Assembly (NCBI GenBank): GCA_002495625.1
Contig: DAGC01000007.1
Location: 48,001 to 112,000, forward strand
From: Methanobacterium sp. UBA375
GTDB taxonomy: Archaea > Methanobacteriota > Methanobacteria > Methanobacteriales > Methanobacteriaceae
Direction: 5' to 3'
DNA length: 64,000 nt
The notes beneath the pieces were generated by a model. It saw only the letters and a program-made list of their open reading frames with translations. It made no database searches and had not been told where the DNA came from. Numbering within the stretch: the stretch's first letter is position 1; each line of letters begins with the position of its first letter. The position numbers and the translations under genes were made by a program. Positions 16,124 through 25,168 of the stretch are shown piece after piece.

Positions 16124-18289
16124 TTAGGCCAGGTCGAACCGATCCAGGGTCATGACCTTATCCCACGCCGCTATAAAGTCCTGTACGAACTTCTCAGATG
16201 AATCGTCACTGGCATAGACTTCTGTTAGTGCCCGTAATTCGGAATTTGAACCGAATATGAGGTCACAGCGTGTACCGGTCCACTTGAATTCGCCTGTTGC
16301 CCGATCTACTCCCTCATATACATTATCGTCTTCTGGGGATGCTTTCCATTCTGTGCTCATATCAAGCAGGTTCACGAAGAAGTCATTGGTGAGTGCTTCG
16401 GGCCGTTCAGTGAAGACGCCGTGCTTTGACCCTCCGTAGTTGGTATCCAGGACACGCATTCCACCAACGAGAACCGTCATCTCAGGAACAGAGAGTGTTA
16501 AGAGTTGTGCCTTGTCCACCAGCAACTCTTCTGGTTTCATGGGGCTTGGTGCCTTCTGATAGTTACGGAAGCCGTCTGCAAAGGGTTCGAGATATCCGAA
16601 GGATTCTATATCGGTCTGCTCCTGCAGGGCGTCCATTCGTCCCGGTGCAAATGGAACAGTTACATCATGGCCAGCATTTTTAGCGGCCTGCTCAACACCA
16701 GCACAACCACCTAAGACGATGAGATCAGCCAGTGAGACCTTCTTGCCATCTGACTGGGTGTTAAATTCGCTCTGGATGCCCTCAAGAACCTCGAGAACTT
16801 TAGCCAGCTGGTCTGGTTGGTTGACTTCCCAGTCCTTTTGTGGTTCCAGTTTAATACGTGCACCATTGGCACCACCACGATAATCAGAGCCACGGAACGT
16901 GGATGCTGAGGCCCAGGCTGTTTGAACCAGCTCTGATACTGAGAGGCCAGAAGCCAGTATCTTCTCCTTAAGGGCGGAGATATCATATTCATCAATCAGT
17001 TCATGATCCACTGCAGGGATGGGGTCCTGCCAGATGAGCTCCTCATCAGGCACCTCTGGACCGAGATAGCGTGTAATGGGTCCCATGTCACGGTGGATCA
17101 GTTTGAACCAGGCCCGGGCGAATGCATCGGCCAGTTCATCCGGGTTTTCCAGGAAACGCCGCGTGATCTTTCCATAGATAGGGTCGAACCTCAGGGCAAG
17201 GTCCGTGGTCAGCATACCAGGGGAACGTTTTTTGGATGGGTCGTGGGGATCAGGCACGGTACCGGCACCTGCATCATCCTTCGGCTTCCACTGGTAGTTA
17301 CCGGCCGGGCTCTTCTCCAGCTCCCATTCGAATTTGTATAGGATCTCCAGGAAGCTGTTGTCCCACTTGGTTGGAGTGTTGGTCCAGATTATTTCCTCAC
17401 CATCGGTAATGGTGTCGTTTCCTTTGCCCGTGCCGAAATTGCTCTTCCAGCCCAGGCCCTGCTCCTCGATTGGTGCTGCTTCTGGCTCTGGCCCTTTATG
17501 ACTTAGGGGGCCTGCACCGTGAGTTTTACCAAAGGCGTGACCACCCGCTATGAGGGCCACCGTCTCCTCATCGTTCATGGCCATACGGGCGAAGATCTCA
17601 CGGATATCTTCTGCCGCAAGGAGTGGGTCCGGGTTGCCGTCCGGGCCCTGTGGGTTTACATAAATCAGACCCATTTGAACAGCGGCGAGGGGTTTTTCTA
17701 GTTCCCGTTCACCGGAATAGCGATCATCTGCAAGCCACTCTTTCTCGGAACCCCAATATACGTCTTTTTCGGGTTCCCATATGTCCTCACGCCCGCCACC
17801 GAAACCGAAGGTTTTAAAGCCCATGGATTCCAGGGCGACATTACCGGTTAGAATCAACAGGTCGGCCCATGAAATTTTCCGGCCGTATTTCTGTTTGATA
17901 GGCCAGAGCAGACGGCGTGCCTTGTCTAAGTTAGCATTGTCGGGCCAGCTGCTTAGAGGCGGGAAGCGCTGGTTGCCGCTGCCCCCACCACCGCGACCGT
18001 CTCCAGTCCGGTACGTACCAGCGCTGTGCCATGCCATACGAATGAATAACGGTCCATAGTGGCCAAAGTCCGCGGGCCACCAGTCCTGTGAATCTGTCAT
18101 CAGTTCTTTGAGATCCTTTTTCAAGGCATAGTAATCAAGACTCTTGAATTCTTCGGCGTAGTTGAAATCCTCACCCATAGGATTGGACTTCAGACAATGT
18201 TGGCGTAGAATGTCGAGATTCAGCCTGTCAGGCCACCATTCAAGGTTAGCCATAGGACGGCTAACATTTTGTTTTTTATTTTCATCCAT
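16124..18289 (-). CDS. katG: Catalase-peroxidase KatG
   Basis: Bifunctional haem enzyme that disproportionates H2O2 and acts as a peroxidase. The active-site block IRMAWHSAGTYRTGDGRGGG holds the distal Arg-x2-Trp-His, and GGHAFGKTHGAG holds the proximal His. The second, haem-free domain is present (ASTFRGSDYRGGANGARI), so the full two-domain length of about 721 residues is kept. I choose the ATG at 18289 because GGGTGA lies four bases before it; the TTG at 18310 has none. The gene is richer in G+C than its flanks, which fits acquisition from bacteria. A Fur-family gene is divergently transcribed and likely controls it. Confidence 0.95.
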   Translation of the reverse strand: MDENKKQNVSRPMANLEWWPDRLNLDILRQHCLKSNPMGEDFNYAEEFKSLDYYALKKDLKELMTDSQDWWPADFGHYGPLFIRMAWHSAGTYRTGDGRGGGGSGNQRFPPLSSWPDNANLDKARRLLWPIKQKYGRKISWADLLILTGNVALESMGFKTFGFGGGREDIWEPEKDVYWGSEKEWLADDRYSGERELEKPLAAVQMGLIYVNPQGPDGNPDPLLAAEDIREIFARMAMNDEETVALIAGGHAFGKTHGAGPLSHKGPEPEAAPIEEQGLGWKSNFGTGKGNDTITDGEEIIWTNTPTKWDNSFLEILYKFEWELEKSPAGNYQWKPKDDAGAGTVPDPHDPSKKRSPGMLTTDLALRFDPIYGKITRRFLENPDELADAFARAWFKLIHRDMGPITRYLGPEVPDEELIWQDPIPAVDHELIDEYDISALKEKILASGLSVSELVQTAWASASTFRGSDYRGGANGARIKLEPQKDWEVNQPDQLAKVLEVLEGIQSEFNTQSDGKKVSLADLIVLGGCAGVEQAAKNAGHDVTVPFAPGRMDALQEQTDIESFGYLEPFADGFRNYQKAPSPMKPEELLVDKAQLLTLSVPEMTVLVGGMRVLDTNYGGSKHGVFTERPEALTNDFFVNLLDMSTEWKASPEDDNVYEGVDRATGEFKWTGTRCDLIFGSNSELRALTEVYASDDSSEKFVQDFIAAWDKVMTLDRFDLA

Positions 18290-18365
18290 AATTTCACCCA
18301 CTTTTCCCAATTTAATTCATTTATTTTAATTTTCAAAACTGTGAATCCTGTGTTTTAGAGCTTGA

Positions 18366-18378
18366 TTACTATTTATAG
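18366..18378 (-). promoter_or_regulatory. Likely TATA box of katG
   Basis: On the minus strand the sequence GCTATAAATAG is a close match to the archaeal TATA box. It would place the transcript start at about 18342 and leave a leader of roughly 50 bases before the katG ATG at 18289. Confidence 0.45.
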
Positions 18379-18424
18379 CGTTCATTAGTAGATATAATTT
18401 AATTATCCTAAATGTATCAAATTC

Positions 18425-18447
18425 TATATAGAACTTGGTTCTATATA
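18425..18447. promoter_or_regulatory. Palindromic operator between katG and the Fur-family gene
   Basis: Perfect 10-base arms TATATAGAAC and GTTCTATATA flank TTG. The right arm runs into CTATATAAG, a TATA-like sequence about 45 bases before the regulator's ATG at 18494. A protein bound here would block the regulator's own promoter and lies about 50 bases behind the katG TATA box. This is the natural candidate site for the Fur-family protein encoded next to it. Confidence 0.6.
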
Positions 18448-18493
18448 AGTTTTTCTTCGATACATTTTTATTTTAAAACATCAATTATAAAAT

Positions 18494-18886
18494 ATGGAAG
18501 AGAAATTTCGGGAACACGGAATTAAGATTACTCCTCAAAGGCGGGAATTAATTAAAAGGCTAAAAGAGTTAGAAAATTCCCACCCTTCATTTAACGATGT
18601 TTACAAGGCAGTTAAAGCTACATATCCCAACATAAGTAGTTCGACTGTTCATGAAAACCTAAAATTACTGGTTGAATTGGGCATTATAAGAAGTTTCCAC
18701 TATAAGGGTGAAATTCGTTACGAAATGAACTCCGAACCCCATATAAACTTAGCAGAACCAGATGGGAAAATTAAAGATATTAAAAACGATAAAATCAAAA
18801 AACATTTGGCAGAAATAGGACGCATCCTTAATGAGGAGGAAAAAATAAGATATAAAACGATAATGGTTGTTGTAGAGCAAAAATGA
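18494..18886 (+). CDS. Fur/PerR-family regulator
   Basis: A 130-residue Fur-superfamily repressor. The DNA-binding domain has ITPQRRELIKRL at residues 11-22, FNDVYKAVKATYPNISSSTVHENLKLL as the helix-turn-helix, and IRYEMNSEPHINL before the dimer domain. PerR senses peroxide through a metal bound by His and Asp; several such residues exist (His in HPSFND, HENLK, EPHINL). The protein contains no cysteine, so the C-x2-C structural zinc site of most Fur proteins is missing. Its position beside katG supports a peroxide role. It may repress itself through the 18425-18447 palindrome. Confidence 0.8.
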   Translation: MEEKFREHGIKITPQRRELIKRLKELENSHPSFNDVYKAVKATYPNISSSTVHENLKLLVELGIIRSFHYKGEIRYEMNSEPHINLAEPDGKIKDIKNDKIKKHLAEIGRILNEEEKIRYKTIMVVVEQK

Positions 18887-19174
18887 AAAAAAACAATAGG
18901 AAATTTAGCAAAAGTTTTTATTGGTGAAGTCGGGCAAAAATTCTATTTATATTAGACCCTTTTAAACAATTAAGATATTTATTCCCAGAATTCTTTGAAT
19001 CTTCTATGAGTGTAAATTCAATTATCGATGTATCTACTGTTTATTCTACTTTTTCTTAGCATAAAACACCTGAATCATATGTTGTATAGTAAAAGCTTAT
19101 TTTCAAAATTCCTTTATTAATTCATCTCGTAAATCTAGTTAGAGCTATTCGTTCAGTTCTCAGAAATTCGCAGC

Positions 19175-19585
19175 CTATGTTCTGTTCTCATAGACTCGTG
19201 GTCCGTAAAGCATGTATCCGACGCCCACGAAGATCAAAATGTACTCACCTATGGTAACAGCAGGTGGAGGGGCAACTGTGAAGAAGAACAGGGCCTGATC
19301 GGCGGGTGCGGTGAGGAAGAGTAGTACTGCATCGATAACCGCCAGGACGCCCGCAAGTCTCGGTCTCCGTAACCACACCGAAACCAGCCCTATAAGGGGA
19401 AGCAACATTCCCACGATTATGAAGAATCCTGCAAAAGCCAGGGTTCGTAGTTCAGGCATACGAGGCTCGACTCCCAGTGGACTCAACAGAATTCCCAAAA
19501 TGAAGCCAACCCCAAACAAGACAGCCAATATGCGCTCTGCACTCGTGAGAGGCGCTTTTGTTGATTGAGAATTATTTTCTTTCAT
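19175..19585 (-). CDS. Small membrane protein, four hydrophobic segments
   Basis: A 136-residue protein with four predicted helices (ILAVLFGVGFILGILLSPL, LAFAGFFIIVGMLLPLIGLV, LAGVLAVIDAVLLFLTA, IGEYILIFVGVGYMLYG) after a short polar N-terminus. The ATG is preceded by GAGGTAATT on the coding strand. I recognise no family. Composition is richer in G+C than the flanks. It stands alone between the Fur-like gene and htpX. Confidence 0.65.
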   Translation of the reverse strand: MKENNSQSTKAPLTSAERILAVLFGVGFILGILLSPLGVEPRMPELRTLAFAGFFIIVGMLLPLIGLVSVWLRRPRLAGVLAVIDAVLLFLTAPADQALFFFTVAPPPAVTIGEYILIFVGVGYMLYGPRVYENRT

Positions 19586-19774
19586 AATTACCTCTTAATA
19601 AATTTCATCTTATATCTATATGAACTTAGAGATTAATAATTTTAACGATTAAAGGATTTGGGGCTATTGGAAAAGGGTTCAAATTGGCCTGATTAGGTGA
19701 TGTTAATTTAAAGCTCATCCAAAAAGGTGTTCTCAACTAAAATTTTTAATATCATAGCATTGTTCAAGGTTTAG

Positions 19775-20926
19775 TCATATCCTATCACGGTATTCAAGGT
19801 TCCCACCGCATTCACATTTACCTGCAAAGTCTTCTGGTGATTCACCGGCCTGGAGTTCATAGTATCTGTTGCATTTATCACAGACCAGATAACCCTTCCC
19901 TACATGTTTTCTTTTATCAGGAATCGTTTCTTCTACAAGTTTCATGTTACCCGGAGTGGTTTCTAGGTTGGATTGGTTCATATCAGTGTTTGAAGGCTTT
20001 ACGTGTTTTTGATCGATAAACTCCATTTCACGTAATCTCCTAACTCTTTCATCTGTTGGGGGATGGGTAGAAAAGAGGCTACTGCCAGTACTGTCACGAT
20101 CAGCTCCAACCGCCGGGTTTATAATGTAAATACCGTTAAGAGCTGTGTTTTGAATTTTACTCTTTGATTTCTGCATACCACTGATTTTCTCCAGGGCACT
20201 GGCCAGTCCCTCGGGGTATCCGGTGAGATCAGCTCCTGAAGCATCTGCCAGGAACTCCCGTTTCCTGGAAATTGCGAATTTGAGAAGCTGTGCAAATAAT
20301 GGAGCCAGGACAATTAGTACAACAAGAAGGATTAAAAGGATTATCGCAGCTGGGCCACCTTGTCGCCCTCCTCCTCGAAATACTCCTCCCCAAGCTGAGT
20401 AACGAGCCATAACTCCTAAAAATACAATAACCCCGGCTAGAACAACCGCTACTGTGGCAAGCAGAACATCATAATTTTTGATATGTGACATCTCATGGGC
20501 GATAACACCTTCCAGCTCCAGACGATCCAGACGATCCAGTAAACCCCTGGTAACTGTAATGCTGGCATTTTCAGGGTTACGACCAGCGGCAAAGGCGTTG
20601 GGCACATCTGTATCTATAATGTATAACTTGGGCATTGGCAGGCCCGCGGCTATACTCAAAGCGTCTACCGTGTTATAAAGATAAGGCTCTTCTTGTTTGG
20701 ATACCTCCCGTGCACCGGCCATGGATGTCACCAACGATTGGCCTCCGTAGTAACTGACGAGAAAAGCCATAACAAAAATTATAACACCAATAACCAGGCC
20801 AAGAATAGTAGAACCAATGTATAATCCGATTAAATATCCTATCATCCCAATTAGAACCGCGTAAAGGGCAAAGAAAAGGTAGGTCCATCTTTTATTGGCT
20901 GCTATGTTCTTGTAAATAGGGTCCAT
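19775..20926 (-). CDS. htpX: HtpX-like M48 zinc metalloprotease with C-terminal zinc ribbon
   Basis: Membrane protease that degrades damaged membrane proteins. Two helices at residues 15-60 precede the catalytic motif HEMSH (144-148) with the third ligand expected in KREFLADASGADLTGYP. Two further helices lie between them (about 160-215). Beyond the usual end is an extra tail with the ribbon VCDKCNRYYELQ...CECGG. This ribbon is almost the same as the N-terminal ribbon of the membrane protein at 8793-9485. The start overlaps the lemA stop by one base (TAATG), so both are translated together. Confidence 0.9.
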   Translation of the reverse strand: MDPIYKNIAANKRWTYLFFALYAVLIGMIGYLIGLYIGSTILGLVIGVIIFVMAFLVSYYGGQSLVTSMAGAREVSKQEEPYLYNTVDALSIAAGLPMPKLYIIDTDVPNAFAAGRNPENASITVTRGLLDRLDRLELEGVIAHEMSHIKNYDVLLATVAVVLAGVIVFLGVMARYSAWGGVFRGGGRQGGPAAIILLILLVVLIVLAPLFAQLLKFAISRKREFLADASGADLTGYPEGLASALEKISGMQKSKSKIQNTALNGIYIINPAVGADRDSTGSSLFSTHPPTDERVRRLREMEFIDQKHVKPSNTDMNQSNLETTPGNMKLVEETIPDKRKHVGKGYLVCDKCNRYYELQAGESPEDFAGKCECGGNLEYRDRI

Positions 20927-21486
20927 TATTCTTCACCATAGTTTACTAAAGGAACTTCCCGTGCCTGTTCAGATTCAACCTCAAAAAATTCTCTGGTCTG
21001 GAATCTGAAAAGCTGGGCTATCAGATTAGTTGGAAACTGCTGTACTGCATTGTTTAAATCCAGAACTGTCCGGTTATAGCGTTGTCTGGCATATGCTATC
21101 TTATTCTCGATACCAACCAGTTCTTCCTGGAGCAATAAGAAATTTTCATTAGCTTTAAGGTTAGGATAATTTTCTGCCACTGCAAAAATGGATTTCAGAG
21201 CTTGCGCAGCGAGATTATCTGCTCCTGCGTTTTCCTGTATAGTTGAAGCATTCATCCAGTCACTCCTGGCCCTGGTTACAGCTTCGAGGAGTTCTCGTTC
21301 GTGTGTCATATACCCTTTGACCGTACTTACCAGATTGGGAACCAGGTCAAATCGCTTCTGTAAGAGGGTGTCGATATTGGAGTAGGCTGTATCGACCATA
21401 TTTCGCATTGAAATAAGGCGGTTATAACTATAAACAATGTAGGCAACGATTAAAATTATTATTCCCAGTATAATATATTCATACAT
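20926..21486 (-). CDS. lemA: LemA family protein
   Basis: A 186-residue LemA protein: one N-terminal membrane anchor (IILGIIILIVAYIVYSYNRL) and a long helical body that begins NMVDTAYSNIDTLLQKRFDLVPNLV, the family signature. In many bacteria and archaea lemA sits next to htpX, as here, and a shared role in membrane stress is inferred from that. GGTGG lies before the ATG. First gene of a two-gene operon. Confidence 0.92.
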   Translation of the reverse strand: MYEYIILGIIILIVAYIVYSYNRLISMRNMVDTAYSNIDTLLQKRFDLVPNLVSTVKGYMTHERELLEAVTRARSDWMNASTIQENAGADNLAAQALKSIFAVAENYPNLKANENFLLLQEELVGIENKIAYARQRYNRTVLDLNNAVQQFPTNLIAQLFRFQTREFFEVESEQAREVPLVNYGEE

Positions 21487-21570
21487 TTTTTTGTTCCACC
21501 TTGTGATAAGCTGACAGTTCTATATATTCCTTTTAATTATTATACAAAAAGTATTAGTTTAAGTAATTTT

Positions 21571-22140
21571 TTAAAAACTTTCATCTCCTGGAATAACGAC
21601 AATCCCTTCTTCAGGGTCACCTAACTCTAAAACACGCCCTATAAGGTATAAATAACCGGTTATAGCGGCTAATACCCCGTCTAACTCGTGCTCTGTGGGC
21701 TCGTCCGGCAGGTTATAAATCTGGTTTAAATCATCCTTTAAATCCTTAAAACCCAGCATCTTCTGGCTGGTGCGGGGATGGGTTTCTATAACTTCAAAAT
21801 CCTTTCTAAACTCCTTAGCAAGTCTTATTCCCCTTAAGGTGAGCATCTTCATCCCCTGGAAAGTGAGTGGGAGCACCCGGCCGTAAGGGCGTATATCTCG
21901 TTCTGCCTGGCGGAAATGTCCGCCCACAGCACACTTACAATCCTTCTCCAGACAGCATCGGCCTTTTGGGAGGGATAAGGGAGCGTCGATAGCTATTACT
22001 GCCGGATTTACCTTCTTAACATTTTCTATTAGGTCTTCATCACTGTATAGGGTCTTCAAAATAAGATGTTCGCCCTTTAATACACAGAATCCGCTGGGAT
22101 TTTCTTGTTTACCTGCCAGGTCTATTCCTACAATCTTCAT
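21571..22140 (-). CDS. DUF429 protein, predicted RNase H-like nuclease
   Basis: A 189-residue protein of the DUF429 group, which has an RNase H-like fold by prediction. The start KIVGIDLAGKQENPSGFCVL provides the first acidic residue, AIDAPLSLPKGR the second, and EHELDGVLAAITGYLYL the third. Cysteines at CCLEKDCKCAVG may bind metal. The ATG directly follows the TAA of the mgtE-like gene, so the two form an operon, although no shared function is obvious. Confidence 0.75.
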   Translation of the reverse strand: MKIVGIDLAGKQENPSGFCVLKGEHLILKTLYSDEDLIENVKKVNPAVIAIDAPLSLPKGRCCLEKDCKCAVGGHFRQAERDIRPYGRVLPLTFQGMKMLTLRGIRLAKEFRKDFEVIETHPRTSQKMLGFKDLKDDLNQIYNLPDEPTEHELDGVLAAITGYLYLIGRVLELGDPEEGIVVIPGDESF

Positions 22141-23139
22141 TTATATCAGGTTCAAAAAGTCCAGTAATAGTATGGCCACGGAGAAATAAATGCCCAGGGT
22201 GGTTATATCGCTGATTATAGTAGCTAAGGGGCCGGTTGCAACTGCCGGGTCGTAGTTGAAACGTCTAAACACCAGGGGAAGGAAAGTGGATATACATACC
22301 GCGGCAATGATGCTTACGAGCATGGAAAGCCCAACTACGGCACCTAAAAAGTACTCGCCCCATCCAACGACAGCAACGATACTGATTAAAAATCCGCAGA
22401 CAACGGCGAGCATGGCTGCAACTTTAAATTCCCGGATAATGTAACTGCTCAGGGGAAGCTCCGGATCCAGGGCAACACTCCTGATAATCAACGCTTCTGA
22501 CTGTGTCCCCACCGCATCACTCATATAGACCAGGACCGGTATGAAGGCGGCTAAAACTAGAAATTTGCTTAAGAGTTCTTCAAAACTGGTGACCACCGAA
22601 GCAGCTGCAGTACCGCCCAGAACCCCGACTATAAGCCAGGGCAATCTTGACCTTATCATCACCCATGCCGATGAAGTGATTGAGGTATATTCCTCACCCA
22701 CCCGGTGGAATAATCCTCCAAACCGGAAGATATCCTTTTTAACTTCCTGATTGAAGGTTTTAAGTATTTCATCGTAGGGAACGATTCCCAGTAGATGGTC
22801 TTCATCATCAACCACGGGTAAAGCTTTAAGTCCATGGGAAAGTGCCAGATACACTATCCTATCCTGGCCGGTGGGGGGTGTTACTTTGACCAGATCTTTT
22901 TTCATGATGTTTTCTACTTTGGTTTCATTATCCTGGGTGCTGAAAACCTTTTTAATAGAAATTACACCTTCTAAAATATTTTCGTCATCAACCACGTAGA
23001 TGTAATCGATGCTGTCAAATTGGTTGGTGTGCTGGGATAGCATTTCTTCTATATCTCCTACACTATCTCCCATTTTTACACGGGGAAATCTGGTGCACAT
23101 CTTACTTTCCACGGTCTCTGGAGGGACATCATCTGACAT
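22141..23139 (-). CDS. MgtE-like divalent cation transporter with CBS pair
   Basis: A 332-residue protein for Mg2+ or Co2+ transport. Residues 1-130 form two CBS domains (ENIMKKDLVKVTPPTGQD, GLKALPVVDDEDHLLGIVP) that in MgtE sense magnesium or nucleotides. Five membrane helices follow from about residue 165, with the conserved MSDAVGTQSEALIIR and DPAVATGPLATIISD that line the pore. The N-terminal MgtE_N domain is absent, as often in archaeal members. Divergent from the gene at 23257, with a palindrome between them. Confidence 0.88.
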   Translation of the reverse strand: MSDDVPPETVESKMCTRFPRVKMGDSVGDIEEMLSQHTNQFDSIDYIYVVDDENILEGVISIKKVFSTQDNETKVENIMKKDLVKVTPPTGQDRIVYLALSHGLKALPVVDDEDHLLGIVPYDEILKTFNQEVKKDIFRFGGLFHRVGEEYTSITSSAWVMIRSRLPWLIVGVLGGTAAASVVTSFEELLSKFLVLAAFIPVLVYMSDAVGTQSEALIIRSVALDPELPLSSYIIREFKVAAMLAVVCGFLISIVAVVGWGEYFLGAVVGLSMLVSIIAAVCISTFLPLVFRRFNYDPAVATGPLATIISDITTLGIYFSVAILLLDFLNLI

Positions 23140-23218
23140 AGAATAACCTTATCCCTTTTGATTTAATAATTTTTTGATTGGGGCTTTCAAGTTGATAATT
23201 AATGGAGAACAACATTTA

Positions 23219-23240
23219 TATGTTATTAAATAATAACATA
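23219..23240. promoter_or_regulatory. Perfect inverted repeat between mgtE-like gene and the + strand gene
   Basis: Arms TATGTTATTA and TAATAACATA flank AA. The sequence sits 17 bases before the ATG at 23257 and 80 bases before the mgtE-like start. It overlaps the place where the + strand transcript should begin, so a repressor bound here would block that gene. No regulator is adjacent. Confidence 0.45.
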
Positions 23241-23256
23241 CCTTGAAGGGGATACA

Positions 23257-23802
23257 ATGGATAAAGTGATGATAAATAAAGGACAGAATGGTAATGGATT
23301 CTATGTGGAAAGTTTACCCATAGCTGATCTGGTGAACAGCATAAAAAGGGCCCTTGTTTATAAACAGGCAGAGATGCAGGAACACGGTATCGGCATCAGG
23401 AATATACAGTTAACCCTGAAAACCCTGGCAACCTCCAATACAGGGGCAGGGATAAGTTTACAGATCCCTATACTGGGGAAGGTCGAGTTTGGTTCCGAGA
23501 TATCTGAAAAATCCCTGCAGACCACCAGTTTAACCCTGAAACCACCCATACAGGGTAAAATGGTACAGGGAGTGAAATTAATTGACATGGAAGAAACACT
23601 CGCCCAGAGCATTTCCAGCATCATCGAAGGGGTTAAAGCAGCAAATAGTCAGGATGGAATATCTTTAGAAATGGAGGAAGCCACAGCTGAATTTAATTTC
23701 ATCATATCAGGGGACTCCGAAATATCACTGATAATAGAAAGCGGATTTGAATCGCAGTTAAGCAACACGCTTAAAATTAAATTCGAAAAGCAGAGAAATT
23801 AA
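23257..23802 (+). CDS. Conserved-looking protein, possibly trypco2-like
   Basis: A 181-residue soluble protein with no membrane segment. The N-terminal helix ADLVNSIKRALVYKQAEM is followed by alternating strands (IRNIQLTLKTLA, GAGISLQIPILGKVEFG, QTTSLTLKPP). This layout recalls the trypsin-co-occurring domain 2 of bacteria, but only in outline. A second half repeats a helix-strand pattern (LAQSISSIIEGVKAAN, ATAEFNFIIS). GAAGGGGATA precedes the ATG. Function unknown. Confidence 0.55.
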   Translation: MDKVMINKGQNGNGFYVESLPIADLVNSIKRALVYKQAEMQEHGIGIRNIQLTLKTLATSNTGAGISLQIPILGKVEFGSEISEKSLQTTSLTLKPPIQGKMVQGVKLIDMEETLAQSISSIIEGVKAANSQDGISLEMEEATAEFNFIISGDSEISLIIESGFESQLSNTLKIKFEKQRN

Positions 23803-24455
23803 CTATTTAGTTTTTCTTCTTTTCCTTTTCGTTCTTTTAATTTCTAAAAATAGTTTTCCTGCCTTATCAGTGATTTCTAATTCGGGACCTTTCTCCAGTT
23901 TATCTGAAACAGTGCGATTTTTCCCATATTTCTCTAAGAAATTTTGGTTATGCAATGCTGCAGAATCTTCGGGATCTAATTCCAGTACTTTATCAAAACA
24001 TTCTATTGCCTTTTCATATCTTCTCTGGCTTGTTAACTCAACACCTTTATTGTTTAATGCTGTGATATCATTTGGATTAATTGCCAGTAATTTATCATAA
24101 TATTCCAGGGTTTTTTGAAATTTGCTCCATTCTTTAATTTTAAATATGCCAAACCCAATGTATAATAGTATAAATATTACAATAAATATGCTGTCCACAG
24201 TTTTATCCATGTTTGGATAAAGAGGAACCAGTTGAAAGCTTAATATCCCCGTTGTTACTGCAATTATAGCTATGATAGTTAAATAAAGTGTTTTATTGTA
24301 ATATCCCTAAGATCAAATATACCTGTAATTAGGAATACAAGGCTAAGAGCTATCGTTGAAACAAATATTGGAGGACTATCCAGATTTAATATTATAGAAA
24401 AAAACAAAAACCAAACGCATCATATGATTTCCCACAAACCAGGCCTTGCCGGCAT
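23803..24455 (-). pseudogene. TPR membrane protein, degraded copy of the neighbouring gene
   Basis: The last 135 codons (ATG at 24210) encode a membrane helix and two TPR units almost identical to those of 24530-25144 (YYDKLLAINPND, CFDKVLELDPED). Upstream, the relict N-terminus is recognisable in three frames: MPARPGLWEII from a good GGGGTGA site at 24455, then WFLFFSIILNLD, then a shift near 24290 before TIIAIIAVTTGIL. The paralogue has these segments in one frame. The remaining ORF may still be made from the inner ATG but lacks a ribosome binding site. Confidence 0.65.
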
Positions 24456-24529
24456 ATCATCTCACCCCTAATTACATTTTTAAGATATAATATTTTTAAG
24501 ATATAATTGTATTAATTAATCAAAATTAG

Positions 24530-25144
24530 TTATTTCCTACCTAAGAATAGGCTCCCTGCCTTATCAGTGATTTCTAATTTGGGACCGATCTCAAATTTAT
24601 CGGCAAAGGTGCGATTTTTATGATATTTTTCTATAAAATTTTTGTTATGCAGTGCTGCAGTATCTTCGGGATCTAATTCCAGGACTTTATCAAAACATTT
24701 CGCTGCCTTTTCATATTTTTTCTGGCTTGTTAGCTCAACGCCTTTATTGTTTAATGCTATTGTATCATTTGGATTAATTGCCAGTAATTTATCATAATAT
24801 TCCAGGGCCTGAAATTTGTCCCATTCTCTGAGTGTACTGATGACGAATGAAGCAATTATTAGTATTCCGAATCCTATTTGTACATAGTACTCTGTTTTAT
24901 CGATGTTGGAAACATATACTTGATTGTAATAAGCTACTATCCCCATTACCACTAAAATTACAGTTATGATCGCTAGATAAATAATTTTATGGTAATATCC
25001 TTTAAGGCCAAATATACCGGTAATTATGGGTATCAAGCAAAATAACGATAATAGAACATTTTGTGGATAATTAAGATACAAAATAGCCAAAATCAAGAAC
25101 AAAACACCCATAACAAGTTCTGTCAAACCAAGCCTAAGTTCCAT
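24530..25144 (-). CDS. Membrane protein with C-terminal TPR units
   Basis: About 204 residues: five hydrophobic helices in the first 110 residues, then two tetratricopeptide units (ALEYYDKLLAINPNDTIALN and KCFDKVLELDPEDTAALHN) and a short charged tail. TPR units bind other proteins, so this is probably a membrane-bound adaptor. I choose the ATG at 25144, which follows GGTGAGG; the frame also allows one at 25168. A decayed tandem copy lies immediately downstream. It starts just after the MutS-like gene and may share its transcript. Confidence 0.7.
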   Translation of the reverse strand: MELRLGLTELVMGVLFLILAILYLNYPQNVLLSLFCLIPIITGIFGLKGYYHKIIYLAIITVILVVMGIVAYYNQVYVSNIDKTEYYVQIGFGILIIASFVISTLREWDKFQALEYYDKLLAINPNDTIALNNKGVELTSQKKYEKAAKCFDKVLELDPEDTAALHNKNFIEKYHKNRTFADKFEIGPKLEITDKAGSLFLGRK

Positions 25145-25168
25145 TATAACCTCACCTTTATGATCCAT

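Noticed and set aside
16250..18060. Several + strand frames inside katG
   Set aside because: They are mirror frames of a G+C-rich gene; katG motifs are intact on the other strand.
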